60,379 bases of DNA. Source: Desulfovibrio sp. (GTDB lineage: Bacteria; Desulfobacterota; Desulfovibrionia; Desulfovibrionales; Desulfovibrionaceae). Within the stretch, counting starts at the first letter, position 1. Every line of letters begins with the position of its first letter. Where the stretch lies: the NCBI GenBank assembly GCA_024699605.1, contig JAILPJ010000058.1:1-60379 (forward strand), read 5' to 3'. Below the pieces are notes generated by a model, which was not told the origin of the DNA, did no database searches, and was given only the letters and a program-made list of their open reading frames with translations. Positions 8,725 through 18,486 of the stretch are shown in pieces. The translations under genes and the position numbers were made by a program.

Positions 8725-9915
8725 ATGCAAAACATTTGGGCCATCATCGTCGCTGCTGGCAAGGGCTCGCGCCTTGCCCAGGTCACGGACACGGCCAAAC
8801 AGTTTCTTCTCTGGAAAAACGCTCCCCTTTACTGGCACAGTGTGCGTACTTTTGCCCAGAGTCCCTATCTTCAGGGCATAATCCTCGTGCTGCCAGCGAC
8901 CTGTCTTGAGGAAGAAAAGACCAAGATCGCCCGACGTTTGCAGCGAGAAGCACTGACCATCCCCCTTCTGAGCTGTGCCGGGGGCGAAGAACGCAGCGAT
9001 TCCGTACGATGTGGCCTTAATCTCCTGCCGCCCAAGGTCAGCCATGTGCTGATCCACGATGCTGCCCGCCCCTTTGCCAGTGCAGCCCTTCTGGCCAATG
9101 TCTGTCAGGCTCTCATCCACGGAGCCCAAGCCGTCATTCCAGGACTACCCGTTTCTGATACCATCAAGGAAATCGAAAACGGCTGTGTACTTAAAACACT
9201 TCGGCGTGACCGTCTTGTGCAAGTGCAGACGCCCCAGGGTTTTACCCGCGATCTGATTTGTCAGGCACACAATCAGGGGAAGGATCTGGCTGTGACCGAC
9301 GATGCCAGTCTCGTGGAAGCGCTTGGTGTCCCGGTTTTGACCGTTGCCGGAGAAGAAACCAACGTGAAAATCACCCGACCTTCTGATCTTACGCTGCTTA
9401 ACGAGGACAATGGGCCAAAAGGCTATCGCCTGGGGCAGGGCTACGATGTGCACCGTTATGGTGGCAGTCGTCCGCTCATTCTGGGAGGCGTGCCCATTGC
9501 CACGGACTTGACTGTTGAAGCCCACTCCGATGGTGATGTTCTGCTCCACGCCATAATGGATGCGCTGCTCGGCTGTGCCGCCCTGGGAGACATCGGCGAT
9601 CATTTTCCCGATTCCGACCCGCGATTTGCAGGTATTTCCTCGTCGCTGCTCCTCAATCAGGTTCTCACGCTTTTGAGCCAAAAAAAGCTTTTGCCCCTGC
9701 ATCTCGACGCAACCGTGATCGCCCAAAAACCACGCATCGCTCCGTATAAAGAACAGATTCGCAAAAATCTCTGCCGACTGCTCGCTCTGGACAGTGATGC
9801 CGTGAACATCAAGGCGACAACAGAAGAAAAACTCGGTTTTACCGGTCGCCTGGAAGGCATCAAGGCAAGCTGTGTTGTGCTCTGTGCCCAACAAGCCAAA
9901 AACGATGAGCCGTAA
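8725..9915 (+). CDS. ispDF: Bifunctional IspD/IspF
   Basis: The 396-residue fusion has MEP cytidylyltransferase at residues 1-230 (IIVAAGKGSRL nucleotide loop, HDAARPF, VQTPQGF) and MECDP synthase at 235-390 (GYDVHRY with the zinc Asp-x-His, AHSDGDVLLHAIMDALLG, GDIGDHFPDSDP, ATTEEKLGF). It performs the third and fifth steps of the non-mevalonate isoprenoid pathway. The ATG at 8725 is preferred over the in-frame TTG at 8665 because GTAAGGA precedes it and homologs begin at the nucleotide loop. The other pathway genes dxs, ispG and ispA lie at 38396-45825. Confidence 0.95.
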   Translation: MQNIWAIIVAAGKGSRLAQVTDTAKQFLLWKNAPLYWHSVRTFAQSPYLQGIILVLPATCLEEEKTKIARRLQREALTIPLLSCAGGEERSDSVRCGLNLLPPKVSHVLIHDAARPFASAALLANVCQALIHGAQAVIPGLPVSDTIKEIENGCVLKTLRRDRLVQVQTPQGFTRDLICQAHNQGKDLAVTDDASLVEALGVPVLTVAGEETNVKITRPSDLTLLNEDNGPKGYRLGQGYDVHRYGGSRPLILGGVPIATDLTVEAHSDGDVLLHAIMDALLGCAALGDIGDHFPDSDPRFAGISSSLLLNQVLTLLSQKKLLPLHLDATVIAQKPRIAPYKEQIRKNLCRLLALDSDAVNIKATTEEKLGFTGRLEGIKASCVVLCAQQAKNDEP

Positions 9916-9981
9916 CGGCTCTCCCAGACGGCCAATGGCTATGGTACGCAGCTTTGCGCTCTTCACCAACCTAGGAAACTT

Positions 9982-10031
9982 GAGACAGCGCTTCCTCCCT
10001 GCCGTCACAGGGCCTGTACGCTGAAAGACTG
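9982..10031 (+). promoter_or_regulatory. Hairpin leader between GAGA and the fadD start (looped-out RBS, copy A)
   Basis: GAGA (9982-9985) is followed by stem P1 cagcg (9986-9990) / cgctg (10019-10023). Inside it is stem P2 ccctg (9997-10001) / caggg (10008-10012). Eight bases without a Shine-Dalgarno then lead to the ATG. Raw distance is 46 nt; with the stem looped out it is 8. This copy has the weakest purine tract. Confidence 0.45.
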
Positions 10032-11741
10032 ATGAATACAGATTTTCCCCGCCCGTGGCTTAAACAGTATCCCGATTTCGTGCAGAAAGAAGCTCTTGAA
10101 CGCTGGGATACCTCTCTTGCCGCTCTGCTGGATAGGGCAGCCGAAGAAAGTCCAGAGCGTTGCGCCATCATCTACGAAAAAACGCAGATTTCCTATGCGG
10201 CGTTGCGTGAAAAAGCGGAACAGTTTGCGGCCTCGCTCCAGAAGCTGGGCTTCAAGCAGGGTGATCGCGTGGCGATCATGCTCCCCAATCTGCCGCAGAT
10301 GATCATTGCCTTCTGGGGTGTGGTCAAAGCCGGTGGTGTTATGGTAATGATGAATCCTCTCTACAAAGAGAAGGAAATCATCGCCAATCTCACTGATGCC
10401 GGTGCTGAATATATTGTTCTCCAGGATCTGCTCTGGCCCAGAATTGATGCCTTGCGCACCAAACTGCCTCTGCATACCTATATTGTGACCAATCAGGACG
10501 ACTGCGTAGCCTTTACGCGCAGGCTCCTGCAGAAATTCACCAAAAAAAGCCCGACCATGGCCGAGCCTGTGCCCTGCGACGGCAAGCAGATCTTTTCCTG
10601 GTCGCAGTTTTTTGCTCTGGATCACGACTATTTCCCCCCCAACGGCATTACTGGCGACACGCCACTGCTTTTGCAATACACCGGGGGAACTACGGGCACT
10701 TCCAAGGGCGTGATTTTAACGCATGGCAATATGGGCACCAATGCCATGCAAATCAGGCAGTTTTTCAATCTCTCGGCCAAAGATCAGCACATTTTTCTTG
10801 ACATTCTGCCTTTTTTTCATGTTTATGGCCTGAGTCTTGGCCTGATTCAGCCTGTGGCAACAGCCGCCACAGCCTTGCCCCTGCCACGTTTTGACCCGCG
10901 CGAAACACTGCAGACCATTGCCGCCTACAGACCGACAATTTTTCCCAGCGCTCCAGCCATCTATATTTCCCTGCTGAAGCAAAAAGAACTGGCCAATTAC
11001 GACCTGAAAAGCATCCGCATCTGCATGTCAGGCTCAGCGCCACTGCCGCAGGAACTCTTTAAACGCTTCCAGGAAATCACAGGCGCCTCCATTCTGGAAG
11101 GCTACGGGCTGACGGAAGCCTCGCCTGTGACGCACTTCATACCGCTGGGCGCTGAAGGGACAAGGGAACGCTCCATTGGGCTGCCCCTGCCCGGTACCGA
11201 TGCCCGCATCGTGGATATGGACGCCGGCGCGCTGACCCTTGAACCCGGGAAACGCGGCGAGTTGGTCATTAGGGGCCCCCAGGTCATGCAGGGCTATCTC
11301 AACAATCCCGATGAGACGGCCAGCGCACTGCGCAATGGCTGGCTCTACACCGGCGACATTGCCATGATGGATGAAGATGGCTATTTTTATATCGTCGATC
11401 GCAAAAAGGATATGGCCATTGTCGGCGGCTACAATGTCTTTCCCCGTGAAGTGGACGAAGTGCTCATGGAGCATCCGAAAATCCACGAAGCGGTCTGTGT
11501 GGGCTTACGAGACGATGTCCGCGGCGAAGTACTGAAGGCCTATATCGTTCCCAAAGCCGGTGAAACACTGACCAAGAGTGAAATTGTGGGCTTCTGCCGC
11601 AGCAAGCTGGCCTCCTACAAGGTTCCACGTCAGATCGAATTTCGGCAAGAACTGCCCAGGTCCATCGTTGGCAAAATTTTACGCCGTTATTTGCGCGACG
11701 AGGAAGAAATGGCCAAAAAACAGTCAGGCCCTGAGGCCTAG
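10032..11741 (+). CDS. fadD: Long-chain fatty acid--CoA ligase
   Basis: The 569-residue AMP-forming ligase has LLQYTGGTTGTSKGVILTHG near residue 215 (P-loop), YGLTEASPVTH, GWLYTGDIAMMDEDGYFY with the ribose-binding Asp, DRKKDMAIVGGYNVFPREVDE, and GKILRRYLRDE with the catalytic Lys near the C-terminus. It activates fatty acids as acyl-CoA via acyl-adenylate at the inner membrane face. The start ATG has no adjacent Shine-Dalgarno and depends on the structured leader. It lies 117 bp after ispDF and 129 bp before the STAS gene. Confidence 0.92.
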   Translation: MNTDFPRPWLKQYPDFVQKEALERWDTSLAALLDRAAEESPERCAIIYEKTQISYAALREKAEQFAASLQKLGFKQGDRVAIMLPNLPQMIIAFWGVVKAGGVMVMMNPLYKEKEIIANLTDAGAEYIVLQDLLWPRIDALRTKLPLHTYIVTNQDDCVAFTRRLLQKFTKKSPTMAEPVPCDGKQIFSWSQFFALDHDYFPPNGITGDTPLLLQYTGGTTGTSKGVILTHGNMGTNAMQIRQFFNLSAKDQHIFLDILPFFHVYGLSLGLIQPVATAATALPLPRFDPRETLQTIAAYRPTIFPSAPAIYISLLKQKELANYDLKSIRICMSGSAPLPQELFKRFQEITGASILEGYGLTEASPVTHFIPLGAEGTRERSIGLPLPGTDARIVDMDAGALTLEPGKRGELVIRGPQVMQGYLNNPDETASALRNGWLYTGDIAMMDEDGYFYIVDRKKDMAIVGGYNVFPREVDEVLMEHPKIHEAVCVGLRDDVRGEVLKAYIVPKAGETLTKSEIVGFCRSKLASYKVPRQIEFRQELPRSIVGKILRRYLRDEEEMAKKQSGPEA

Positions 11742-11870
11742 AGCGATTTGGACTTGCTTGCAAAAAAATGCAGAGCGTTTGGCAAACATTTTGCTGCCTT
11801 TTCTTCACGTCAGAGTGCCAGAGACCGCTGACCGCATCAGAACGAATTCAAGTGTCCGCACGAGGAAACA

Positions 11871-12224
11871 ATGTTTGCCATTGAAAGTGAAATCTCAGGA
11901 GCCATGCTCATCCTCCATGTCACAGGCGATATTCTTTTGCCCGTGGCCCTCAACTTTGAAGAAGAGATCAACCATCAGGTCTACGCGAAAAAATTGCCTG
12001 AAGTGATCATCGATTTAAGCGAGGTTGGCCGCATGGACAATGCGGCGCTTGGCGTTTTGGTCACCCTGAGCACGCTCTACAGTAAACAAGGCAGACGCCT
12101 TTTTCTCTTCCACCCAGCCAAACACATTGAGGCCTTAATCAAGGAAATCGGCATCGAAAAATTTTTTCCCATCTTCGAAAACTACGAAGAACTGAACAAT
12201 CACAGCTTGAGCGACACGGACTGA
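11871..12224 (+). CDS. STAS-domain protein lacking the phosphorylatable serine
   Basis: The 117-residue single STAS domain is of anti-sigma-factor-antagonist type. IIDLSEVGRMDNAALGVLV matches the DLSxxxxxDSSGLGVL loop, but the serine normally phosphorylated by an RsbW/SpoIIAB-type kinase is replaced (DNAALG). It may therefore be constitutively active or work without that switch (inferred). GAGGAAAC precedes the ATG. The FapA-like gene follows by 47 bp, with a T-run between them. Confidence 0.8.
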   Translation: MFAIESEISGAMLILHVTGDILLPVALNFEEEINHQVYAKKLPEVIIDLSEVGRMDNAALGVLVTLSTLYSKQGRRLFLFHPAKHIEALIKEIGIEKFFPIFENYEELNNHSLSDTD

Positions 12225-12271
12225 GTTTCGCCAAAACGTTTTTTTTTCCTTCTCTTTGAGGAGAACGGATC

Positions 12272-13417
12272 TTGCGCTACTATCTGCAACATTTCTTTGA
12301 TCCAGATTTTGATCACACCAATCGCAAACCCGATGAAAATGCGATCAGAAAGAACACCCTGGATCTTTTTAATCTGGGCTATGTCCAGAATGTCATCAAG
12401 GGGCAAATCTTGGCACAGATTGTCCCGCTTGACTCTTTGGCGCAAAGACCGGACCCCCGCTTCATTCTGGATGCCGTTGATTTTCCCGCCGGCCAGAACA
12501 CCTATATTGATCCAGAATACCCGCAGTATCTGCTTGCGGCCTCCAATGGCTATGTCTTTTACAATGAGGGACGCATTACGGTGAAGTCCCTGCTCAATGT
12601 CCGCCAGGACGTGAGTTTTCACACCGGCAATATCAATTTTGTCGGGGACATGGCCATCCACGGCGCCATCCGTTCAGGCTTTTCCATTCTCGGCAACAAT
12701 GTCCGCATTTCCGGCGTCGTGGAAGGAGGCATTGCCCACTCCGCGAGCAATATGCTGGTCGACGGCGGCGTTCGAGGCAATACCAGTGATCATTGCCTGG
12801 TGGACTCAGGCGGCAAGCTGATGATCAATTTTCTGGAAAAAGCCGAAGCCCGGGCGCGCGGCAATATCGTCATCAACAAGTACTGCCTCTATTCCACGGT
12901 CTATGCCGGCAACAATATGCTCGTCAAAGAGCAGCTCTACGGCGGCACGATCAATGTCTTTTCCAGCATCTATGTGGGCAAGCAACTGGGCAATAAGGCC
13001 GGCATTCCCACCTCGGTCTTCATTGGTTACGATCCTCTGATTATCAGGCGCATGGAAAAGCAAGAGGCCTTCATTTCCACCCTGACCCAGTCCATCACCC
13101 ATTTAAAGGCGATTACCAAGGACCTGCCTCCCGAGGCCAACGACGCCACCATCAAGCTGCAACAGCTCATGCAGCAGCGCGCCAACATCATTGCCCAACG
13201 CCGCGCCTACGCCAAAAAGCTCTTTGACGACGAGCACACCATCAATGCCTGCCGCCTGATTGTGCCAGGCATTGTCTATCCTGGCGTGGAAATCTCCATT
13301 GGCAAATTCTTCCGTCCCATTGAAAAGCCCTACGAAAACGTGGTCTTCCATCTGCAGGACAGTGAAATCGTGTCGGGCCCCATCAGCAGCGCGCAACCCA
13401 CGCTCAACAGGGGTTAA
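12272..13417 (+). CDS. FapA/DUF342-like protein
   Basis: The 381-residue product starts at a TTG supported by GAGGAG. Residues 130-260 form a beta-helix-like run typical of DUF342/FapA proteins (VSFHTGNINFVGDMAIHGAI, GNNVRISGVVEGG, ASNMLVDGGVRGN). A helical stretch with an EANDATIKLQQLMQQR-type coiled coil follows near 290. The C-terminal strand end PGIVYPGVEISIG is characteristic. Role is unclear; relatives occur near motility and cell-polarity genes. It is followed after 6 bp by a glycosyltransferase gene, in one likely transcript. Confidence 0.8.
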   Translation: MRYYLQHFFDPDFDHTNRKPDENAIRKNTLDLFNLGYVQNVIKGQILAQIVPLDSLAQRPDPRFILDAVDFPAGQNTYIDPEYPQYLLAASNGYVFYNEGRITVKSLLNVRQDVSFHTGNINFVGDMAIHGAIRSGFSILGNNVRISGVVEGGIAHSASNMLVDGGVRGNTSDHCLVDSGGKLMINFLEKAEARARGNIVINKYCLYSTVYAGNNMLVKEQLYGGTINVFSSIYVGKQLGNKAGIPTSVFIGYDPLIIRRMEKQEAFISTLTQSITHLKAITKDLPPEANDATIKLQQLMQQRANIIAQRRAYAKKLFDDEHTINACRLIVPGIVYPGVEISIGKFFRPIEKPYENVVFHLQDSEIVSGPISSAQPTLNRG

Positions 13418-13423
13418 GCGCTC

Positions 13424-15109
13424 TTGTTTGCCTTTGCAGCCATATCTGGGCCGGATGGAAGCCTTGTCGACATCAAGGTCACAGGCCCAAAGTCCTTTTT
13501 AGCCCTTGGCCGGGGCGGACCCCTGCGCGAGACAAGTGCTCTCAGCGCGCTCCCAAAAGACGACTCTTGCCTTCCCGTTTTTCTGGGTGCGGGCCTTGGC
13601 TTTGCCCTTGCGGAATTTGTCCAACGCTATCCTGGCCCTTTTGCCGTTGTTGAAAAAGAACACGAACTGCAAAAGCTCACACACGCTCTCGCCAAACTCT
13701 CCCCCAAGGACCGGGAAAGACTGCTTTTCCTCGACGATCCCAATCCGCAAAAGGTCCTGGTTGCGCTCACACGCTGGCAGGGCCAGCATCAGGGCCTGCG
13801 ACTGTTACCCATCCCTCTCCCCTTCTATCAACGCCTGGATGCCGACTACTACGGCTTTTTGCGCAAAGAACTGGAAGCCAGTGCCCGCTTCGACTTCTGG
13901 GCGCGCGCCATTACCCCACGTTTCCAATCTGCCAGTCCGCGTGTTCTTTTGATCACGAGCAAATACTTTCTCATGGGGGAAATCCTGCGCGCCTGCCAAA
14001 AAATGGGGCTTGCGCACGAACTGATCACCATTGGCGATGAAAGCGTAGGCCAAGAGGAATTTGTGCAAAAGGTGCTGCGCTCGGTTGTGACCTTCAAGCC
14101 GGATTTCTGCCTGACGCTCAACCATATGGGCGTAGACCGAGAAGGGGTTCTGATTGACCTTTTGACCCGCCTGCAACTGCCACTGGCATCCTGGTTTGTG
14201 GACAATCCCCACCTGATCATTCATCTCTACACACGCTGTATCAGCCCCTGGACCTGTCTTTTCACCTGGGACTTTGACAATGTTGCCAGTCTCAAGGCGC
14301 TCGGCTTTCCCCACGTCTCCTATCTGCCCCTGGGCACCGATACGGACCGCTTCCGCCCCAATGTTGGCCACGCCCCTGCCGAATGGAAATCTCGCCTTTC
14401 CTTTGTGGGCAATTCCATGCTCTTCAAGGTCGGCGGCAGACTGAAAAGTGCGCACTTTCCCAAAGAGATGACCTTGGCCTTTCAGAAGGTAGCCCGCGCC
14501 TTTATCCATTCCAATCAGCGTTCCGTGCGCGATTTTCTGGCCAGCGATTTTCCAGAGATCTCAGCGCGCTACGAGACCCTGGCCGACAATGAAGCCAAGC
14601 TCGCCTATGAAACCGCCATCACCTGGCAGGCCACACGCCTCTACCGCAACGCCCTTGTGGCCAGGCTTTTGCCCTTTCATCCCACCATCGCCGGCGACGC
14701 CGGCTGGCGCATAGAATTTCGCAAGGCCAGTGAAAAGCCGCGTTTTTTGCCTGAGCTGAACTATTATACAGAACTGCCCATCTTCTATACCTGCCAGGAC
14801 ATTTCCTTCAATTGTACCAGTCAGCAGATGAAGGGGGCGGTCAACCAACGCGTTTTCGACTGTCCGGCCTCCGGAGGCTTTGTGCTCACAGACTGGCGCG
14901 AACAGCTGGAAGATCTCTTCACGCCCAAGGAAATGGTCTGCTACCGTGAGGCTGACGAAATTCCCGACCTTGTGCGTTACTATCTGGCACACGCAAAAGA
15001 GCGTCAACGTTTTGCCCAAAACGCCCGCAAACGCGTCCTGGCCTGTCACACCTGGACGCACAGACTGCAAAGCCTGCTGGCAACCATGCGCGAGGTCTAC
15101 GCGGCATGA
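13424..15109 (+). CDS. CgeB-like glycosyltransferase (DUF3880 type)
   Basis: The 561-residue product starts at TTG with AGGGG 10 nt upstream. The middle ([46 protein letters not shown]) and the C-terminal part ([33 protein letters not shown]) match CgeB/DUF3880-type transferases. These use nucleotide sugars and occur in flagellin or surface glycosylation loci. A 160-residue N-terminal extension is not recognised. The next gene starts inside its stop (ATGA). A parallel gene lies at 20769. Flagellin as target is inferred from adjacency to fliK. Confidence 0.8.
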   Translation: MFAFAAISGPDGSLVDIKVTGPKSFLALGRGGPLRETSALSALPKDDSCLPVFLGAGLGFALAEFVQRYPGPFAVVEKEHELQKLTHALAKLSPKDRERLLFLDDPNPQKVLVALTRWQGQHQGLRLLPIPLPFYQRLDADYYGFLRKELEASARFDFWARAITPRFQSASPRVLLITSKYFLMGEILRACQKMGLAHELITIGDESVGQEEFVQKVLRSVVTFKPDFCLTLNHMGVDREGVLIDLLTRLQLPLASWFVDNPHLIIHLYTRCISPWTCLFTWDFDNVASLKALGFPHVSYLPLGTDTDRFRPNVGHAPAEWKSRLSFVGNSMLFKVGGRLKSAHFPKEMTLAFQKVARAFIHSNQRSVRDFLASDFPEISARYETLADNEAKLAYETAITWQATRLYRNALVARLLPFHPTIAGDAGWRIEFRKASEKPRFLPELNYYTELPIFYTCQDISFNCTSQQMKGAVNQRVFDCPASGGFVLTDWREQLEDLFTPKEMVCYREADEIPDLVRYYLAHAKERQRFAQNARKRVLACHTWTHRLQSLLATMREVYAA

Positions 15110-16503
15110 GTCAAGAGCCTCTGCTCATCCTGCAAATGCAGCGCATGGGCGATCTCATTCTGACCTTTCCGCTGCTTCTGGATCTGCAAAAACTTTGGCC
15201 AGGCCATCCCATCTGGGTTGTGGCTGAAGAAGTCTTTTTCCAGCCGCTTCTGCCCGTCTCCCCCACCGTGACCTTCTTTTCCCCCAAAATGCTTGACAGC
15301 CTGCGCCACAAGCATTTTGCCCAGGCCATCAATCTCAGTTTCCGACCAGAAGCGGCCAAGGCCATGGCCACGCTTGCCGCGGAAAAGCGACTGGGTGCCG
15401 TCCAGGACCACAGCGGGCTCTATATCCACGGTTTCTGGCAGCTCTACCGTCACTCTCTGACCCAGAACAATCGGCACAATACCCTGCACTGGGCCGATCT
15501 CAATCGCCTGGACCTCACCCCAAGCCTTGCCGATCTTCCCAAAAAACACAGAGCTCTCTCTGCCGCTCAAAACAGACGTCTTGGTCTGGTCCTCGGCGCC
15601 AGTGAGACAGCCAAACATCCTGACCTGTCCTTTTGGATCGTGCTCACCAGGGCGTTGATCCGTGAAGGCTATCTGCCCTTCTTTTTTGGCGGCAGCAGGG
15701 AAAAAGCCATGGGAGAAGCCCTGGCCAAGGCCGTACAACTTCCCAAGGCCAATCTTGCGGGCAAACTCAATCTGACGGAAGTGGCCGCCTGGTTCAAGAC
15801 CCTGGCCTTGTGCATCAGCCCCGATACCGGCCCCATGCACCTCGCCGACTGGCTGGGGGTGCCGGTGCTCAATCTCTCCATGGGTCCGGTTCGGGCCCAT
15901 GAGACAGGGCCCTATAGCCCTGGACAATGGGTATTGATGCCCAAAATGAGCTGTGCCGGCTGCTGGGAATGCCCAAGACAGCTCCGCTGCAAAAAGAAAT
16001 TTTTACCGTCCCAGATCGTGCGGGCCATCAACCTGTTTTTTGCCCAGCAAGAAAACCCTGAGCCAACGCAGTCTTTTCACAACATCGGTCTCTGGCAAAG
16101 TACGCACAAAGACGGCTTCTTTCATCTGATGCCCCTTGAACTGGCGCAGCCAAATGCCCAGCGAGCACTTGACGCCTGGCTGCGTGAGCTTTTTTTCGCC
16201 CTCTATGAACCGGCCAATTTCACACAGCTTAACGCGCCTTCAGGACTGCTCTGGCAGCATTTTCCAAGCCTGGCCAATCTTCTTGCCAGGCATCTTCAGA
16301 CCATGCTCAAGGAAGCCCTTTTGGGCTTCAAAAAAAGCCAAATCACGCCTGACTTTCTGCGCCAGGCGCTGCCTGCCCTGCGTCTGCTTGCGGGTTTTCT
16401 GGAAATGTACCTGCAAAATAGCCAGGCCAAGCCTATAGCCTGGAAAACCGTCCTGAACTGGCTTTCCGAGATCGTGGAAAGCTTTTCAACCGCCAGAAAC
16501 TGA
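15106..16503 (+). CDS. Glycosyltransferase family 9 protein with helical C-terminal extension
   Basis: The 465-residue product begins [19 protein letters not shown], the GT9 (ADP-heptose:LPS heptosyltransferase) N-terminus. It also has [19 protein letters not shown] and the signature [20 protein letters not shown] near 245. A four-cysteine patch ([13 protein letters not shown]) follows, then about 150 helical residues beyond the usual GT9 end. ATGA overlap with the CgeB-like gene implies coupling. The donor may be a heptose or another sugar. Confidence 0.85.
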   Translation: MSQEPLLILQMQRMGDLILTFPLLLDLQKLWPGHPIWVVAEEVFFQPLLPVSPTVTFFSPKMLDSLRHKHFAQAINLSFRPEAAKAMATLAAEKRLGAVQDHSGLYIHGFWQLYRHSLTQNNRHNTLHWADLNRLDLTPSLADLPKKHRALSAAQNRRLGLVLGASETAKHPDLSFWIVLTRALIREGYLPFFFGGSREKAMGEALAKAVQLPKANLAGKLNLTEVAAWFKTLALCISPDTGPMHLADWLGVPVLNLSMGPVRAHETGPYSPGQWVLMPKMSCAGCWECPRQLRCKKKFLPSQIVRAINLFFAQQENPEPTQSFHNIGLWQSTHKDGFFHLMPLELAQPNAQRALDAWLRELFFALYEPANFTQLNAPSGLLWQHFPSLANLLARHLQTMLKEALLGFKKSQITPDFLRQALPALRLLAGFLEMYLQNSQAKPIAWKTVLNWLSEIVESFSTARN

Positions 16504-16555
16504 CCTGGCCACTTTGGTACGCTCCTTGAATACTTCCCGGGCAAAGGAGTCTGCC

Positions 16556-18472
16556 ATGCAAATTCTTCCTAGTCTCTCTTCCGTCCAATCCCAATCCGCT
16601 CAGAACAAGCTTCAGGCCGTCATGGCCCAATCGCTGCAGCAGTATTCCACAAGCTTTGCCTCGTCTCTGGACTCAGCCCAGGCCGAGCTTGGCAATCTGG
16701 AATGCCTGGAAGCGAGCGAAGCCTTTAACGCGAGCGAAGCAAGCGTCAGTGAAAGCGTAAGCCTGGATAATGAGTCCAGTCATTTGGAATGCCTGGAAGC
16801 GAGCGAAGCCTTTAACGCGAGCGAAGCAAAGGTAAGTGAAAGCGTAAGCCCGGATGAAACCTTGCGTGTGGATGAAGAGCCTGTGACAAGCCAAGCGGCC
16901 CAGGGTGGCACGGAAAGCACGGAGAGCAAGGAAAGCTCGGAGGATACGGAAAAGAGGCAAGTAAGCCAAATCGCAAGCCAGGCAAAGCCGATCATCGCCG
17001 ATGTCTACAGCAAGCACGGCCGCGACAGACACACCTACACCCTGGAGGAAATGAGTTTTTCGCAGAAGGAATGTGCCGAGCTCTACAATGGCCTTTTGGC
17101 CGACGGGGCTCCGGCCAAGGCCTTAAGCGAACTGCGCAAGCTGACTGAACTGCCCGATGGCTGCACCCTTGGCCAGGTCCTACACAGTCTCAAGGGAGCA
17201 AAAGAAGAGCTCTCCTTAAGCGACGAAGACGCCAACGACATCACAGCCCTTCTGGATGGCATTGATCCCAGCGGACAGCTCTCAAGCCAAATCCTCGAGC
17301 ACCTCTACAATGGTAAGCCCCTGGACGCTCTGCGCGGCGTCTCTGCCGCCATCGAAGAGCTGGGAGATTTCGAAAGCATTGAAGTCTCCAAGCAGGAAGT
17401 CCTGGCTTTTGGCCGCGGACTGGGTCTGGACGAACAGGCCATGAAGAAGATTCAGGAAATGTTCGGTGATCAGGAAAATGTCAGCCTCAATCCCCAGGGC
17501 CTGAAGAAGGCTCTGGCACCTGCCGAAGATCAGCTGCTTAAGGAAAAGAGCGATCAGCAAAAGCTCGACAGTGCGCTGGCCAAGAATCTGGGACCCATTC
17601 TGAATAAGGCGCAGGAGCGCATGCAGCAGGAAGCGGCCTCCCAGAATCTCAAGAATCGCGATGCCGATCACAGCCAGACCATGATTGACCGCACGGTACA
17701 GAAAGACAGCCGGCAGACCCTCAACAAGACCCTTGACGCCATACAAGGTGAGGCTCGAGAGACCCAGGCAGAACTTTCCTCCCTTGGCCGCAACAGAGCC
17801 CTTGCGGCAAATTTTGCCGAGATGGGTCAGCAGGGCGCTGGCAACGAGATGAACAATCAGCAGGAAGGCTGGAATGAGCTCTTTGGCAAGATGTCCATGT
17901 CGGTCAATTTTGAAGGCTTAAGCCAGCGCAACGAACGAGCGGCCATGGCCAACCAGCTTTCGGGCCAGATGACTCAGGACCTCTCTCAAAGACTCGTCTC
18001 CCAGGTGGAAAATGGCCTTTTCTCAACCCTGCGCAACGGCGCCTCACGCCTTGAGCTGCAGCTCCATCCGCAGGAACTGGGCGCTCTGACCATTTCCCTG
18101 GTAGCCCGCAACGGCGAAGTCAGCGCCCATATCCGCGCCGACAATGCCGAGACCGTGACATTGCTCAGTCAGCAGGCCGAGCTGATCAAGAGTCACCTCG
18201 AAGAACAGGGCGTCAAGGTCGACTCCATTGAAGTGGAGCTTACGGAGCAGCGTGCCCAGTCCGAGCACGAGCAGCAGCTTTTGCAGGACATGGAACACCA
18301 CAATTCCTTCCAGCAGGAAGATGCCCGCCGTGAGCAGCTGCGCCGCCTGCGCAATCTGGCCAATCTGGAAAATCTCAAGGGTGGAGCCAATTCTCAAGAA
18401 TTGGAACGAAGTGTGCATAGACATAGGGAAACGGAAACATCTGCCTCTCGACTGCTTGATCGAGTGGCCTAA
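16556..18472 (+). CDS. fliK: Flagellar hook-length control protein FliK
   Basis: The 638-residue product starts at ATG 16556, chosen because AAAGGAG lies seven bases before it; the TTG at 16514 has none. The C-terminal FliK domain (residues 500-600) carries LELQLHPQELGALTISLVAR, VSAHIRADNAETVTLL and LIKSHLEEQGVKVDSIEVEL. The N-terminal half is acidic, Ser/Glu-rich and includes two 23-residue repeats. FliK is the secreted ruler that stops hook growth and switches export specificity. It is followed 14 bp later by flgD. Confidence 0.92.
   Translation: MQILPSLSSVQSQSAQNKLQAVMAQSLQQYSTSFASSLDSAQAELGNLECLEASEAFNASEASVSESVSLDNESSHLECLEASEAFNASEAKVSESVSPDETLRVDEEPVTSQAAQGGTESTESKESSEDTEKRQVSQIASQAKPIIADVYSKHGRDRHTYTLEEMSFSQKECAELYNGLLADGAPAKALSELRKLTELPDGCTLGQVLHSLKGAKEELSLSDEDANDITALLDGIDPSGQLSSQILEHLYNGKPLDALRGVSAAIEELGDFESIEVSKQEVLAFGRGLGLDEQAMKKIQEMFGDQENVSLNPQGLKKALAPAEDQLLKEKSDQQKLDSALAKNLGPILNKAQERMQQEAASQNLKNRDADHSQTMIDRTVQKDSRQTLNKTLDAIQGEARETQAELSSLGRNRALAANFAEMGQQGAGNEMNNQQEGWNELFGKMSMSVNFEGLSQRNERAAMANQLSGQMTQDLSQRLVSQVENGLFSTLRNGASRLELQLHPQELGALTISLVARNGEVSAHIRADNAETVTLLSQQAELIKSHLEEQGVKVDSIEVELTEQRAQSEHEQQLLQDMEHHNSFQQEDARREQLRRLRNLANLENLKGGANSQELERSVHRHRETETSASRLLDRVA
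16698..16854 (+). repeat. Direct 70-bp repeat inside fliK
   Basis: Two 70-bp copies (16698-16767 and 16785-16854), 87 bp apart and almost identical, encode LECLEASEAFNASEA followed by an SESVS tail. They are in frame, so they lengthen or shorten the acidic N-terminal region without breaking the gene. Confidence 0.9.
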
Positions 18473-18486
18473 AGACGGAGTTCTCT

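Noticed and set aside
16504-16555. Sigma-54 promoter before fliK
   Set aside because: TGGCCAC is present but the -12 GC is not at the required spacing.
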